From assembly GCF_024171865.1 (NCBI RefSeq), contig NZ_JAMTCN010000003.1, positions 1 to 64,000 of the forward strand: a stretch of DNA of 64,000 nucleotides. The letters are read 5' to 3'. The translations under genes and the position numbers were made by a program. The notes under the pieces are model-generated. The model was not told the origin of the DNA. It saw only the letters and a program-made list of their open reading frames with translations, and did no database searches. This document shows positions 1 through 9,033 of this stretch, one piece after another. This DNA comes from Prauserella aidingensis. GTDB taxonomy: Bacteria; Actinomycetota; Actinomycetes; Mycobacteriales; Pseudonocardiaceae. Position 1 is the first letter of the stretch; each line of letters opens with the position of its first letter.

Positions 1-1047
1 GACGCGGCCCGGGGTGTCGATGCGTTGTTGGCGGAGCGGCTGGTGGAGGCGCCGGAAACGGCGTGGCAAGCCGGGAATCTGGCCCAACGTGTGCGCAGGT
101 TGGTGGAGAAGGTCGATCCGGGCGGGCAGACCGAACGCGCACGACGAGCACGGGCGGAACGCCGGGTCGAACTCACACCGGGCGAGCACGTCATGTCCTC
201 GTTCGAAGCGCACCTGCCTGCCGAGGTGGCCGGCGCCTGCTATACGCGGGTGGATGGAATGGCCCGGTCGCTACGCCGTGACGGCCACGGCCGCACGCTG
301 GATCAGCTGCGGGCGGACGTGACCGCCGATCTGTTGTTGGGCCGCGATCCCGGTGCCGCAGCGCCGGAGGCTGCGGCGATGGTTTACGTACACGTTCCGG
401 CTGATGCGGCTCTGTCGATCTCCGACGAGGGGTGCGAACTGGACGGCTACGGGCCGATACCCGCCCCGATCGCTCGGGAGATCATGACCAACACCCGTAG
501 CAGCTGGCGCGCGGTGTTGTGCGACCCGGGCACTGGCGACCCCGTCGATCTGGGACGAACGCGGAGGCGGCCGAGTGCCACGATCCGCGACCTCGTGCGC
601 GTACGGGACCGCGAATGCATCATGCCGTGGTGTCACCGCCCGGCCCGACACTGCGACCACGACCACGAACACCCCTGGGCCACCACCGGCGCCGGCGGTG
701 GCGGTTCCACCTCGGCCGCCAACGGCGGCCCACGCTGCCGACGCCACCACCGACTGAAAGACCGGCCCGGCTGGAACACCCGCTACGACCCCGTCCACGG
801 GGTCACCCGCGTGACGACACCGCACGGGTCCACCTACACCGCACACCGCCGGCCCGTCCTCACCCCGAAACACCCGACGCCGACACGCGACACCACGGCG
901 CGCACTGCCCCCGCGGACAACGGGACAGCAGGTCACGGGCGAACAGGTCGTCCGCCCGCCCGCGCCGAAGCGAGAACCCACCGACCTGGAACCCCGCAGC
1001 AACGACAGCCCACCGTTCAGCCCCTAAGGACGGAACTCTCGGAGTGA
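1..1047 (+). CDS. DUF222 / HNH endonuclease-domain protein (5' truncated)
   Basis: The reading frame is already open at the first base, so the N-terminal part lies outside the window. The visible portion covers the end of a DUF222 region followed by a C-terminal HNH nuclease domain. The HNH signature is visible as CIMPWCHRP, then HCDHDHEHPW, then an Asn-Gly and CRRHHRLKD, which supplies the paired Cys and His residues typical of the zinc-stabilised HNH fold. Proteins with this layout occur in many copies in actinobacterial genomes, often near mobile or repetitive DNA. Their biological role is not established. About 100 residues after the HNH core are Pro/Arg/Thr-rich and look disordered. Family assignment is confident; a specific function is not. 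Confidence 0.85.
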   Translation, partial: DAARGVDALLAERLVEAPETAWQAGNLAQRVRRLVEKVDPGGQTERARRARAERRVELTPGEHVMSSFEAHLPAEVAGACYTRVDGMARSLRRDGHGRTLDQLRADVTADLLLGRDPGAAAPEAAAMVYVHVPADAALSISDEGCELDGYGPIPAPIAREIMTNTRSSWRAVLCDPGTGDPVDLGRTRRRPSATIRDLVRVRDRECIMPWCHRPARHCDHDHEHPWATTGAGGGGSTSAANGGPRCRRHHRLKDRPGWNTRYDPVHGVTRVTTPHGSTYTAHRRPVLTPKHPTPTRDTTARTAPADNGTAGHGRTGRPPARAEARTHRPGTPQQRQPTVQPLRTELSE

Positions 1048-1117
1048 ACCGCCCCGGAGTTGACGGAGGCGCCGTCCTTCACCCCGCCACCCGGTTCGTG
1101 CCCTACAGTGCGGAGCC

Positions 1118-2173
1118 GTGCCGGAGCCACTGGAACCGATCTTCCTGCCCGCCAACCAGCCGCCGCAGTTCTACCGCGGCGGGGCCGCCATCGCCGCACT
1201 CCGTGGCGACGAGGCCCGTGAGTACGGACCCGAGGACTGGGTCGCCTCGACGACCACACGGTTCACGGGCGGCCCCGAGGGACTGACCCGTCTGCCCGAC
1301 GGCCGGTGGCTGGCCGACGCCGTCACCGCCGACCCGCGAGGCTGGCTCGGCGACGCGCACCTGCGCCGGTTCGGCGATTCGACCGCACTGCTGGTGAAAC
1401 TGCTCGACGCCGGCCAGCGGCTGCCGGTCCACTTCCACCCCGACGACCGGTTCGCCCGCGCCCACTTCGACTCGCACTTCGGCAAGACCGAGGCGTGGGT
1501 CGTCCTCGGCACCAGCGGTGACGACGCGACCGTCTACACCGGATTCCGGGAGACGACGCCTCCCGCGACGGTGCGGGAGTGGGTGCGGGACCAGGACGCG
1601 CCGTCGATGCTCGACGCGCTCAACGCCGTCCCCGTGGCACCCGGCGACACGGTCGTGATCCCGGCCGGCCTGCCGCACGCGATCGGCGCGGGCGTGTTCG
1701 TCGTCGAACTGCAACAGCCCACCGACTTCTCGCTCACCCTGGAGTGGCGGGACTTCCTCGACTCCCCCGAGCAGGGCCACCTGGGCGTCGGCTTCGACAC
1801 CGCACTGCAGGTGCTGGACACCTCCGGATGGGACACCGAACGCCTGACCTCACTGATCCGCCGCGGCGACGGCGTCGATGCCGGCGCCGCAGGCCCGCAC
1901 GCCGGCGACGGTGGGACCACCGAGCTGCTCGCACCGCTCGCCGACGGGTTCTTCCGCGCCGACCGGCTGCGCCCCTCGGCCGCGGAGTCCGCCGCGATCA
2001 CCCTCACGCCGGGGTTCGCCGTCCTGGTGGCGATCGACGGCGCGGGCACCCTCACGTGCGACCGCGGCGGCCGCGCGATCGCGCGGGGCGACACCGTCGT
2101 CGTGCCGTACGGAGCGGGACCGGTGGAACTGTCCGGCGACGTCACCGTCGTGTGCTGCCGCCCACCGGCCTGA
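1118..2173 (+). CDS. manA: Class I mannose-6-phosphate isomerase-like protein
   Basis: 351-residue cupin protein of the type I phosphomannose isomerase family, which interconverts mannose-6-phosphate and fructose-6-phosphate in the cytoplasm. Metal-binding elements are visible: LPVHFHPDDRF supplies the His ligand, GKTEAWVVL the Glu, and GLPHAIGAG the second His, followed by VVELQQPTDFS. A second, degenerate cupin forms the C-terminal half. The length is shorter than E. coli ManA and typical of the compact bacterial forms. The start is a GTG at 1118. The gene ends 41 nt before the convergent MFS gene. There are no mannose or GDP-mannose genes beside it, so the exact sugar phosphate is inferred from the family only. 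Confidence 0.75.
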   Translation: MPEPLEPIFLPANQPPQFYRGGAAIAALRGDEAREYGPEDWVASTTTRFTGGPEGLTRLPDGRWLADAVTADPRGWLGDAHLRRFGDSTALLVKLLDAGQRLPVHFHPDDRFARAHFDSHFGKTEAWVVLGTSGDDATVYTGFRETTPPATVREWVRDQDAPSMLDALNAVPVAPGDTVVIPAGLPHAIGAGVFVVELQQPTDFSLTLEWRDFLDSPEQGHLGVGFDTALQVLDTSGWDTERLTSLIRRGDGVDAGAAGPHAGDGGTTELLAPLADGFFRADRLRPSAAESAAITLTPGFAVLVAIDGAGTLTCDRGGRAIARGDTVVVPYGAGPVELSGDVTVVCCRPPA

Positions 2174-2213
2174 TCGGCCGGGTCGGCGCGACCGTACCGC
2201 GACGGCCGAGTGC

Positions 2214-3662
2214 TCAGCGGCGGGCGCGGCTGCGCCTGCGCTCCGCCGACCGCGTACGTGGGCGCAGGAACGCAGGCCCCCTGCCGGGACGAGTGGCCGC
2301 GGTCCGGAGTCGGCGTTCGCGTGACGGCGCGTCTCCGGAGCGCGGCGGCGCCGTGGCAGGCTGCGACGGCACGGCAGCTCCCCTCCGAATGCCGAGTCCC
2401 CTCCGAATGCCGACTCCCCGGCGCCGCAGGCCGCCCGGCCACCACACCCGCACCCGACGGACCGGGTACGCCCGGCGCTGGAAGCCGACGACCGCCGCGG
2501 CCACGAGCGGCACCGCCGCCGCGGCGGCGGCCGTGACCCACGTCGTCGCGACGGCGAGCGGATGCGCGAGCGTGATCAGCCCGACCAGTACCGCGGGCGC
2601 CCCCGACCCGAGGTAGAACGCCACGTGCAACGCCCCGGTGATCGCGCCCTTGCGTGCGACGGGCGCCACGGCGTCGACCGCCGCCGACGCCCCGCCGTAG
2701 GCCAGCCCGTGCCCGGCGCCCGCGATCACCGCGGCCACGAGGGTCACCGTGGTCGACGCGCCCGCGGTGACCGCCAGCAACGCCAGGCTCGTCAGTAGCG
2801 CGCCGAGTCCCATGACCTGTGCCCGCCGGTCGCTCAGCCTGCCGACGAGCGGCTGCGTCGCCACCGAGCACACGAGTACCAGTCCGAGGATCGCGCCCGT
2901 CACCGCCGGGTTCGCCTGCCCGGCCCGGTCGAGCAGCGTGGGGATGATCGCCAGGAACAGGCCCGCCACCGTCCACGCGAGGAACCCCGCGGCGGCGGCC
3001 GAGGCGAACACCCTGCGCATGCCGCGCGGGATCTTCGGTTTCGTGGGGCGCCACCGGGCCAGGCCCGCCGTCACCGTCATCCCGGGCGCACCGGCGCCCA
3101 GGCGGGACACCAGCCGCCAGCCGATCGCCAGCAGTGCCAGGTGGAGCGCGAACGGCAGCGTCTCCGGTGCGGGCGCGTGCCGCGCGAGGACGCCGCCGAC
3201 GACCGGTCCCGCCGCGGTGCCGCCCACGAAGGCGATGCCGGCCAACGCCGCCGGGGCGATCCGCCTGCCGCCGTGCAGCGAGGTCAGTGCGCTCGCGGCC
3301 GCCGTCGCCGCGCCGAGTGCGAGGCCCTGTGCCGCACGGCCCGCCAGCAGCCACCCGGTGTCGGTCGCCGCGACGAAACACGCCGAACCCGCCGCCGCGA
3401 CGACCAGCGCCCCACGCAGCACCGGCCTCGCCCCCAGCGCATCGGTGGCCTGCCCGAACAACAGCAACGCCGGGGCGCTGACCAGGGCGAACGTCGCGTA
3501 GACGACCGTCATGGTCAAATCGTCGATCCCGAAGACCCGCTGGTAGGCGGGATAGAGCGTGCTCGGCAGGTACGCACCGAACGTCAGTACGACGAGCACG
3601 TACGCACCGGTACCGGCGGGCGAGGTGGAAACGGGGCGACGCAGGGAAGTGAGACGTTCCAT
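2214..3662 (-). CDS. MFS transporter with Arg-rich C-terminal tail
   Basis: Major facilitator superfamily exporter-type permease in the inner membrane. About 12 hydrophobic segments fill residues 15-395. The motif A-like loop appears after TM2 as GQATDALGARPV and again in the second half as GRLSDRRAQVM, as expected for two six-helix repeats. The ATG at 3662 is chosen because the next gene, a LysR regulator, diverges from it with 81 nt between; this is a classic regulator/exporter pair, so the LysR protein probably controls it. Oddity: after the last helix the frame runs on for about 85 residues that are almost all Arg, Pro, Ala and Gly, reading through a direct repeat (CCCTCCGAATGCCGA twice, about 2383-2413). 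That tail looks like read-through of non-coding DNA. The substrate cannot be named. Confidence 0.85.
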   Translation of the reverse strand: MERLTSLRRPVSTSPAGTGAYVLVVLTFGAYLPSTLYPAYQRVFGIDDLTMTVVYATFALVSAPALLLFGQATDALGARPVLRGALVVAAAGSACFVAATDTGWLLAGRAAQGLALGAATAAASALTSLHGGRRIAPAALAGIAFVGGTAAGPVVGGVLARHAPAPETLPFALHLALLAIGWRLVSRLGAGAPGMTVTAGLARWRPTKPKIPRGMRRVFASAAAAGFLAWTVAGLFLAIIPTLLDRAGQANPAVTGAILGLVLVCSVATQPLVGRLSDRRAQVMGLGALLTSLALLAVTAGASTTVTLVAAVIAGAGHGLAYGGASAAVDAVAPVARKGAITGALHVAFYLGSGAPAVLVGLITLAHPLAVATTWVTAAAAAAVPLVAAAVVGFQRRAYPVRRVRVWWPGGLRRRGVGIRRGLGIRRGAAVPSQPATAPPRSGDAPSRERRLRTAATRPGRGPAFLRPRTRSAERRRSRARR

Positions 3663-3743
3663 CAGCAGCACACGACCAGGATGCCGCCGGTAACCCCTGA
3701 GGAGAATCAAACGATTTTCGTCGTGACCGTGCAAAATGACTGC

Positions 3744-4673
3744 ATGATCGATCCGAAGCTGCGCGTGCTCCAGCTGGTGGCCCGGCACGGCACCGTCACG
3801 GCCGCCGCGGCGGCCTCGCACTACACGCCCTCGGCGGTCTCCTACCAACTGCGCCAGCTGTCCGAGGAACTCGGCGTCGCGCTGCTGGAGACCCAGGGCC
3901 GCGGGATCCGGCTGACCACCGCGGCGCGCACGGTGCTGCGGCACGCCGACGTCCTGGCGGCACAGGCCGAACGTGCCTACGCCGAACTCGCCGCCCTCTC
4001 CGACGAGCCCAGCGGTCCGTTCACGGTGTGCGGGTTCTCGACGGCCGCCACGCACCTGCTGCCCCCGGTGGCGGCCACCCTGCGCGACCGGTATCCCCAC
4101 GTCCGGGTGCGCGTGATCGAGGCCGAACCGGGCCGGTGCTTCGACCTGCTCCTGGCAGGCGACGCGGACCTGGCACTGGTGATCAACACCGAGCACACGC
4201 CGCCGACCGGCGACGAACGATTCCACCAGCAGCCCCTGCTGGACGACCCACTCGACCTCGTCGTGCCCGAGGACCACCCGTTCACCACGCGGCGCCGCAT
4301 CACGTTGGCCGACGCGGCCGACGAGGAGTGGATCGTCGGACGTCCCGGCACCGCGTACCACGACCTGGTGCGCACGGCGTGCACCGCGGCCGGCTTCTCC
4401 CCCAACGTCGCGCACTACGCCGACGAGTGGGACACCGGAGCGGCACTGGTCGAGCGACGGTTCGGGGTGATCCTCGTGCCCCGGCTCGCGCGGTTGCACG
4501 ACGACCGGCCGGTGGCCCGCATCCCGCTCTCCGGCGACCCGGCTCCCGCGCGCAGGGTGCTCGCCGCGACCCGGAGCGGCCACGCGGGCCATCCGCTCGT
4601 CACCGAGTCCCTCGAGGCGATCAACGTCGTCGCGGCGGAGCTGCTGCCCACCGAGGCGCCGCAACCCGGGTGA
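3744..4673 (+). CDS. LysR family transcriptional regulator
   Basis: 309-residue LysR-type regulator. The N-terminal winged HTH covers about residues 1-60 (LRVLQLVARHGTVTAAAAA, then SAVSYQLRQLSEELGV). The effector-binding periplasmic-binding-protein-like domain follows from about residue 90 (GPFTVCGFSTAATHLLPPV). The ATG at 3744 gives the usual LTTR N-terminus with the HTH starting within ten residues. It is divergent from the MFS gene with an 81-nt shared control region, the normal arrangement for an LTTR that activates its neighbour in response to the exported or a related compound. Convergent with the thiolase gene, 98 nt away. Effector unknown. Confidence 0.9.
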   Translation: MIDPKLRVLQLVARHGTVTAAAAASHYTPSAVSYQLRQLSEELGVALLETQGRGIRLTTAARTVLRHADVLAAQAERAYAELAALSDEPSGPFTVCGFSTAATHLLPPVAATLRDRYPHVRVRVIEAEPGRCFDLLLAGDADLALVINTEHTPPTGDERFHQQPLLDDPLDLVVPEDHPFTTRRRITLADAADEEWIVGRPGTAYHDLVRTACTAAGFSPNVAHYADEWDTGAALVERRFGVILVPRLARLHDDRPVARIPLSGDPAPARRVLAATRSGHAGHPLVTESLEAINVVAAELLPTEAPQPG

Positions 4674-4771
4674 ACGCGGTCGGCCGACACACGCCGGCGC
4701 CGGGAGCCACGGGGCTCACCGGCGCCGGCTGTGTACGGCACGGGCCGCCGTCGGTCGGGCGGCCGCGTCGG

Positions 4772-5956
4772 CTACTTCGGCACGTTCAGCAACAGCGCGT
4801 CGCCCTGTCCCCCACCACCGCACAGCGAGGCGGCACCGAGGCCGCCGCCGCGGCGGCGCAGCTCGTGGACCAGGTGCACGGCCAGCCGGGCACCGGAGGC
4901 GCCGATGGGGTGGCCGAGTGCGATCGCACCGCCGTTGACGTTGACGATCTCCGGGTCGATGCCGAGCTTGTCGGTCGAGACCAGACCCACCGCGGCGAAC
5001 GCCTCGTTGATCTCCACCAGGTCCAGCGCCGAGGCCTCGAGACCGGCCTTGCGCAGCGCCGCGCCCACGGCGTTCGACGGCTGCTCGTGCAGGCTCGCGT
5101 CGGGCCCGGCCACGACACCGTGCGCGCCGATCTCGGCGAGCGGGGTCAGGCCCAGCTTCTCGGCCATCGCCGGGCTCGCGACGACGACCGCCGCGGCACC
5201 GTCGGAGATCTGCGACGCCGAACCGGCCGTGATCGTGCCGTCCGCCGCGAACGACGGGCGCAGCTTGCCCAGCGACTCCGCCGTGGTGTCACCGCGCACG
5301 CCTTCGTCGGTGTCGAACACGACCGGGTCGCCCTTGCGCTGCGGCACCTCGACGGGCGCCAGTTCGGCGGAGAACACGCCGTCGGCGATGGCCTTCGCAG
5401 CGCGCTGGTGCGACCGTGCCGCGAACTCGTCCTGCTGCTCGCGGGTCAGGCCGTAGCGCTCGTTGTACTTCTCCGTCGACACGCCCATCGCGACCTGGTC
5501 GAACGCGCAGTGCAGCCCGTCGAAGGCCATGTGGTCGACCAGCGTCGCGTCGCCGTACTTGAACCCGGAACGCGACTTGGGCAACAGGTGCGGCGCCTGG
5601 GTCATCGACTCCTGGCCGCCCGCCACGATCAGGTCGAACTCACCGGCGCGCACCAGCTGGTCGGCGAGGGCGATGGCGTCCAGGCCGGACAGGCACACCT
5701 TGTTGATCGACAGGGCGGGCACGTCCATCGGGATGCCTGCGTCGACGGCGGCCTGCCGGGCGGGCATCTGCCCCGCGCCCGCGGTCAGCACCTGGCCCAT
5801 GATCGTGTACTGCACCTTCTCGGGCGCCACGCCCGCCTGTTCGAGAGCGGCCTTGATGGCGACTCCTCCGAGCTGGGCGCCCGAGAAGTCCTTCAGCGAA
5901 CCGAGCAACCGGCCGATCGGCGTGCGGGCCGCCCCCAGGATCACGGAACCGGACAC
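4772..5956 (-). CDS. Acetyl-CoA C-acetyltransferase (thiolase)
   Basis: 394-residue thiolase, the normal family length. It catalyses the reversible condensation of two acetyl-CoA or thiolytic cleavage of 3-ketoacyl-CoA. The nucleophile is Cys88 in [11 protein letters not shown]. The second half has [10 protein letters not shown], then [16 protein letters not shown] with the catalytic His, and CGGGGQGDA with the second catalytic Cys. All active-site elements are therefore intact. The GTG at 5956 is preceded by GGAGGA at good spacing. The divergent neighbour is methylmalonyl-CoA epimerase, so the pair fits short-chain acyl-CoA/propionyl-CoA metabolism. Biosynthetic versus degradative use cannot be decided from sequence. 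Confidence 0.93.
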   Translation of the reverse strand: MSGSVILGAARTPIGRLLGSLKDFSGAQLGGVAIKAALEQAGVAPEKVQYTIMGQVLTAGAGQMPARQAAVDAGIPMDVPALSINKVCLSGLDAIALADQLVRAGEFDLIVAGGQESMTQAPHLLPKSRSGFKYGDATLVDHMAFDGLHCAFDQVAMGVSTEKYNERYGLTREQQDEFAARSHQRAAKAIADGVFSAELAPVEVPQRKGDPVVFDTDEGVRGDTTAESLGKLRPSFAADGTITAGSASQISDGAAAVVVASPAMAEKLGLTPLAEIGAHGVVAGPDASLHEQPSNAVGAALRKAGLEASALDLVEINEAFAAVGLVSTDKLGIDPEIVNVNGGAIALGHPIGASGARLAVHLVHELRRRGGGLGAASLCGGGGQGDALLLNVPK

Positions 5957-6145
5957 GTGTCTTCCTCCAAGCGTTGACGAATGCTTCTCGGCGCTGACCA
6001 AGCACGCCTCGCGGCCTGTGCGCCAGCGGCGCTTCGCCCCGAAACGATACCGGTCGCCGGGGCGGCACCGGCCGCCGCGGCGGCACAACCCACCGTGTGA
6101 ACAACCGCACCCCCGCCGCCGCAGCGACGGGCTTATCCTGCGCGT

Positions 6146-6592
6146 ATGCAGCAGCAGGCAACCGCGGCGCTGGCGCCGTTCATCACGACGATCGACCACG
6201 TGGGCGTCGCCGTCGCCGACCTGGACGAGGCGATCTCGTTCTACGGCGACAGCTTCGGCCTCGAAGCCACCCACGTCGAGGTCAACGAGGAACAGGGCGT
6301 GCGCGAGGCGATGCTCCACGCGCCGGGCGACGAGGGCGGCCCCGCGGTGCAGCTGCTCGCGCCACTGCGGGAGGACTCCACGATCGCGAAGTTCCTCGAC
6401 ACCAAGGGCCCGGGGTTGCAGCAGCTCGCCTACCGGGTCACCGACGTCGAGGCGGCCGCGCAGGCGTTGCGGGACAAGGGGTTGCGGATGCTGTACGCGG
6501 AGGCCACACGCGGCACCGCCGACAGCAGGGTCAACTTCGTGCACCCGAAGGACGCGGGCGGCGTGCTCGTGGAACTGGTGCAGCCGGCCTGA
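6146..6592 (+). CDS. mce: Methylmalonyl-CoA epimerase
   Basis: 148-residue vicinal-oxygen-chelate protein that interconverts the (2R) and (2S) forms of methylmalonyl-CoA in the propionyl-CoA/succinyl-CoA route. The N-terminal metal ligand is His18 in TIDHVGVAV, a Gln ligand is available in AVQLLAPL, and the C-terminal Glu143 lies in [19 protein letters not shown] and [10 protein letters not shown] are typical epimerase segments. In many epimerases the segment before Ala-Tyr/Phe carries His-His; here it reads GLQQLAYRV with Gln-Gln. The gene is divergent from the acetyl-CoA thiolase, which suits a shared role in acyl-CoA metabolism. Confidence 0.88.
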   Translation: MQQQATAALAPFITTIDHVGVAVADLDEAISFYGDSFGLEATHVEVNEEQGVREAMLHAPGDEGGPAVQLLAPLREDSTIAKFLDTKGPGLQQLAYRVTDVEAAAQALRDKGLRMLYAEATRGTADSRVNFVHPKDAGGVLVELVQPA

Positions 6593-6609
6593 CCGCCAGG
6601 GCCGGTGAC

Positions 6610-6642
6610 CGCTCACGGCGCCGTCACCGAGCGCCGTGAGCG
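6610..6642. terminator. Bidirectional hairpin between mce and the SPW gene
   Basis: Perfect 12-bp stem (CGCTCACGGCGC, 6610-6621, with its complement at 6631-6642) and a 9-nt loop, sitting between two converging genes. There is no U-tract, as is common for actinobacterial terminators. Confidence 0.8.
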
Positions 6643-6657
6643 ACAGTGCGCCGGCCG

Positions 6658-7035
6658 CTAGTGCTGGCCCGCCATCCGATGTGCGGCGCTGGCCACCGGT
6701 ACCGCCGCCGCGCCGACGAGCACGGTCAGCCCACCGATGATCCAGGACGTCCACGCCGCGCCGGTGAAGGCCGTGTAGCCCATCACCCACGGCGACACGA
6801 ACGCCAGCACACCGAGTACCACCTGGATGCCCTCGCCGACGATCATGCCGGGCATGGCCAGCGACACCAGCCCGTCGACGGCGATGAGCGCACCGAGCAG
6901 CGACATGGTCCACGCCGCTCCGGTACCGGTGCTGAGCCACAGCGGGGACAGCGCGAGTACCGCACCGAGAATCACCTCGGCCCAGTCGTGCGGCCGGGTC
7001 CACGGACGTGCCGGATGAGTCGATGATCCGGACAT
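6658..7035 (-). CDS. SPW-repeat membrane protein
   Basis: 125-residue integral membrane protein with four hydrophobic segments. Two SPW repeats are visible, each ending in a Ser-Pro-Trp motif: LSPLWLS in the first half and VSPWVMG in the second, each preceded by a helix rich in Val/Leu/Gly. The family is common in actinobacteria and has no established function. The ATG at 7035 is preceded by AGGAGGTGATCACG, an almost ideal ribosome binding site. It converges with mce across a strong hairpin. Confidence 0.85.
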   Translation of the reverse strand: MSGSSTHPARPWTRPHDWAEVILGAVLALSPLWLSTGTGAAWTMSLLGALIAVDGLVSLAMPGMIVGEGIQVVLGVLAFVSPWVMGYTAFTGAAWTSWIIGGLTVLVGAAAVPVASAAHRMAGQH

Positions 7036-7367
7036 CGTGATCACCTCCTGGGGTCGACCCACGGCGGACACCGCTGTGCCCGCCGTCGGGGTCGACCGCC
7101 GGTCCACGCGCCGGCAGGTGTGCTGGTGCCCGCCTGCCGATCGAAGTGGTGCCGACGGCGACCCCTCGTGTCAGGATGCGCCTCGCTCCCGCGTCCGGTC
7201 AATGCCGTCGACGGTGGTCCGGACGTCGGCGTTTTCCCAGCGCACCCCGGAATCGACGAGGAGCAGGCGCGCACGGCGCGGCCCGGTTGTGAACCTCGCG
7301 TGAAGCGCTGCCACGCCACGGCCGCATTCGGCGGCGTGGCGATCACACGTGCGGTTAGGGTGGGGAC
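7036..7367. other. Gene-free interval between SPW gene and DivIVA-like gene
   Basis: 332 nt between two divergently transcribed genes. No supported coding frame, RNA gene or strong hairpin was seen. It must hold the promoters for both neighbours, but no convincing -35/-10 pair stands out. Confidence 0.5.
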
Positions 7368-8486
7368 ATGAGCCTTGGCGACGAACGGGATCTCGTGCCG
7401 CTGGGGGCCGGCTTCGACTTCGAGAAGCGCGGCTACAGCCGGGCACAGGTCGATGAGCACCTGGAACGGCTGGACGCCGATCTGCGGATGCTCACCTCCG
7501 ACCGCGACGCGGCGATCTCCCAGGCCGGCGATCTCGCGAAACAGCTGGAGTCGGCCCGCGTCGAGATCGACGACCTGCGCGGACAGGTCGACCGGCTCGC
7601 GCAACCGCCGACGACGATCGAAGGGCTCTCCGAACGTCTCCAGCGCATGCTCCGGCTCGCGCAGGAGGAGGCGGCCGACACGCAGGCGCGCGCGGAGGCC
7701 GAGGCCGGGCACATCCGTGCGAAGGCCGAGGCCGACGCGAGCGCGATGCGCGCCCGCTACGAACAGCTGCTGACCGAACTGGCCGAGCGGCGCCGCGAGA
7801 TGGAGGCCGAGCACCGCAAGGTGATCGCCGACGCGCGGGCCGAGGCCGATTCGATCCTCACCAAGGCCAAGGAGGAGCGCGACCGCCTCGACACCGAGGC
7901 CGAGCAGCACCGCACCAAGGTCGAGGAGGACTTCGAGATCGCGATGGCCACGCGTCGCACCGAGGCGATGCGTGAGCTGGCCGAGCAGGAGGCGGCGAGC
8001 AAGGCCGAGGCCGAGCGCCGGGTCCGCGAGGCCACGGAGGAGGCCACCGCGATCCGCACCGAGGTCGCCGAGGAGGAGGCCAAGGCGAAGGCCGACATCG
8101 AGCGGCGGCAGCGCGAGTCCGTCGAGGACGCCAACCGGCGTAAGCAGAACTCGATCAGCGAGGCCAACGCGCGCGTCGCCGAGGCGACCGACGAGGCCAA
8201 CCGCCGGGTCCGCGAAGCGACGGAGGAAGCCAACCGCCGCGTGCGCGAGGCCACCGAGATCGCCCAGCGCCGCGTCGCCGACGCCAAGGGCAAGGTCGAA
8301 GCGCTGCGCACGCTCCGGCACAAGGTCGCCGACCAGGTCGTGTCCGCGAAGTCCATGCTCGCCGAGGTCGACTCCGCCATCGAGGGCAAGCAGGCCGCTG
8401 CGGAGACGGCGGCGAAGCGCAACGGGCAGAAGGCCCACGCCGGTGCGTCGGCGGGAGCGTCGGGAGCGGAAGCGACTCGCGAGTAG
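7368..8486 (+). CDS. DivIVA-like coiled-coil cytoskeletal protein
   Basis: 372-residue protein. Residues 1-60 resemble a DivIVA N-terminus (FDFEKRGYSRAQVDEHLERL, the F-x-x-x-x-x-G-Y-x-x-x-x-V-D pattern). Residues 60-340 are almost uninterrupted coiled coil, very rich in Glu, Ala and Arg. Near residues 265-305 a short heptad-like unit, EATEEANRRVR, repeats nearly perfectly. The tail is Ala/Gly-rich. Such proteins (Wag31/Scy/FilP-like) act at the cell pole or as intermediate-filament-like scaffolds in actinobacteria. The ATG has GGTGGGGA just upstream. No cell-wall genes adjoin it, so the precise role is inference. Confidence 0.75.
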   Translation: MSLGDERDLVPLGAGFDFEKRGYSRAQVDEHLERLDADLRMLTSDRDAAISQAGDLAKQLESARVEIDDLRGQVDRLAQPPTTIEGLSERLQRMLRLAQEEAADTQARAEAEAGHIRAKAEADASAMRARYEQLLTELAERRREMEAEHRKVIADARAEADSILTKAKEERDRLDTEAEQHRTKVEEDFEIAMATRRTEAMRELAEQEAASKAEAERRVREATEEATAIRTEVAEEEAKAKADIERRQRESVEDANRRKQNSISEANARVAEATDEANRRVREATEEANRRVREATEIAQRRVADAKGKVEALRTLRHKVADQVVSAKSMLAEVDSAIEGKQAAAETAAKRNGQKAHAGASAGASGAEATRE

Positions 8487-8576
8487 GTACGGTGTAGCCC
8501 CCGGTACGGCGACCGGCTACTGTTCGGCCAGCAGTACCGCCGAGGTTCACCGAGCCCGCTGGAGGATGCGAGAAGC

Positions 8577-9026
8577 ATGGCCGCTTACCAGACCGTCGTC
8601 GTGGGCACGGACGGTTCCGACTCGTCCTTTGCCGCCGTGGACCGTGCCGCCGCCGTCGCGGCGGACTCCGGTGCCACGGTGGTGATCGTGTGCGCCTACT
8701 TCCCCGCAGGTAAGGACGAGGTGTTGCGCGCGCAGGACGAACTCGGCGACGAGGCGTACCAGGTCGTCGGGTCCGCGCCCGCCGAGGACACGTTGCAGTC
8801 GGCGCGGGACCGCGCCGTGAAGGCCGGTGCCCGCGACATCGAGACGGTCGCCGTCAAGGGCGAGGCCGTGGACGCGCTGCGCAGCACGGCCCAGGAACGT
8901 CGCGCCGACCTGCTCGTCGTCGGCAACCGCGGGCTCAACACGCTCGCCGGCCGCATCCTCGGTTCGGTGCCGTCCGAAGTGGCGCGGAAGTCCGGCGTCG
9001 ACGTGCTGATCGTGCACACCACCTAG
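8577..9026 (+). CDS. Universal stress protein (UspA family)
   Basis: 149-residue single Usp domain. The N-terminal strand VVVGTDGSDSSF and the C-terminal ATP-binding signature G-x2-G-x9-G-S (GNRGLNTLAGRILGSVPSE) are both present, so this is an ATP-binding-type Usp. It lies 7 nt ahead of the adenylate cyclase gene and is probably co-transcribed with it. In actinobacteria these proteins commonly accumulate in hypoxia or stationary phase. A GGAGG lies about 11 nt before the ATG. Confidence 0.92.
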   Translation: MAAYQTVVVGTDGSDSSFAAVDRAAAVAADSGATVVIVCAYFPAGKDEVLRAQDELGDEAYQVVGSAPAEDTLQSARDRAVKAGARDIETVAVKGEAVDALRSTAQERRADLLVVGNRGLNTLAGRILGSVPSEVARKSGVDVLIVHTT

Positions 9027-9033
9027 GCCGCCC

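Noticed and set aside
3663-4664. Minus-strand extension of the MFS frame to over 800 residues
   Set aside because: It overlaps the whole LysR gene and has no membrane or family features; the ATG at 3662 gives a normal MFS start.
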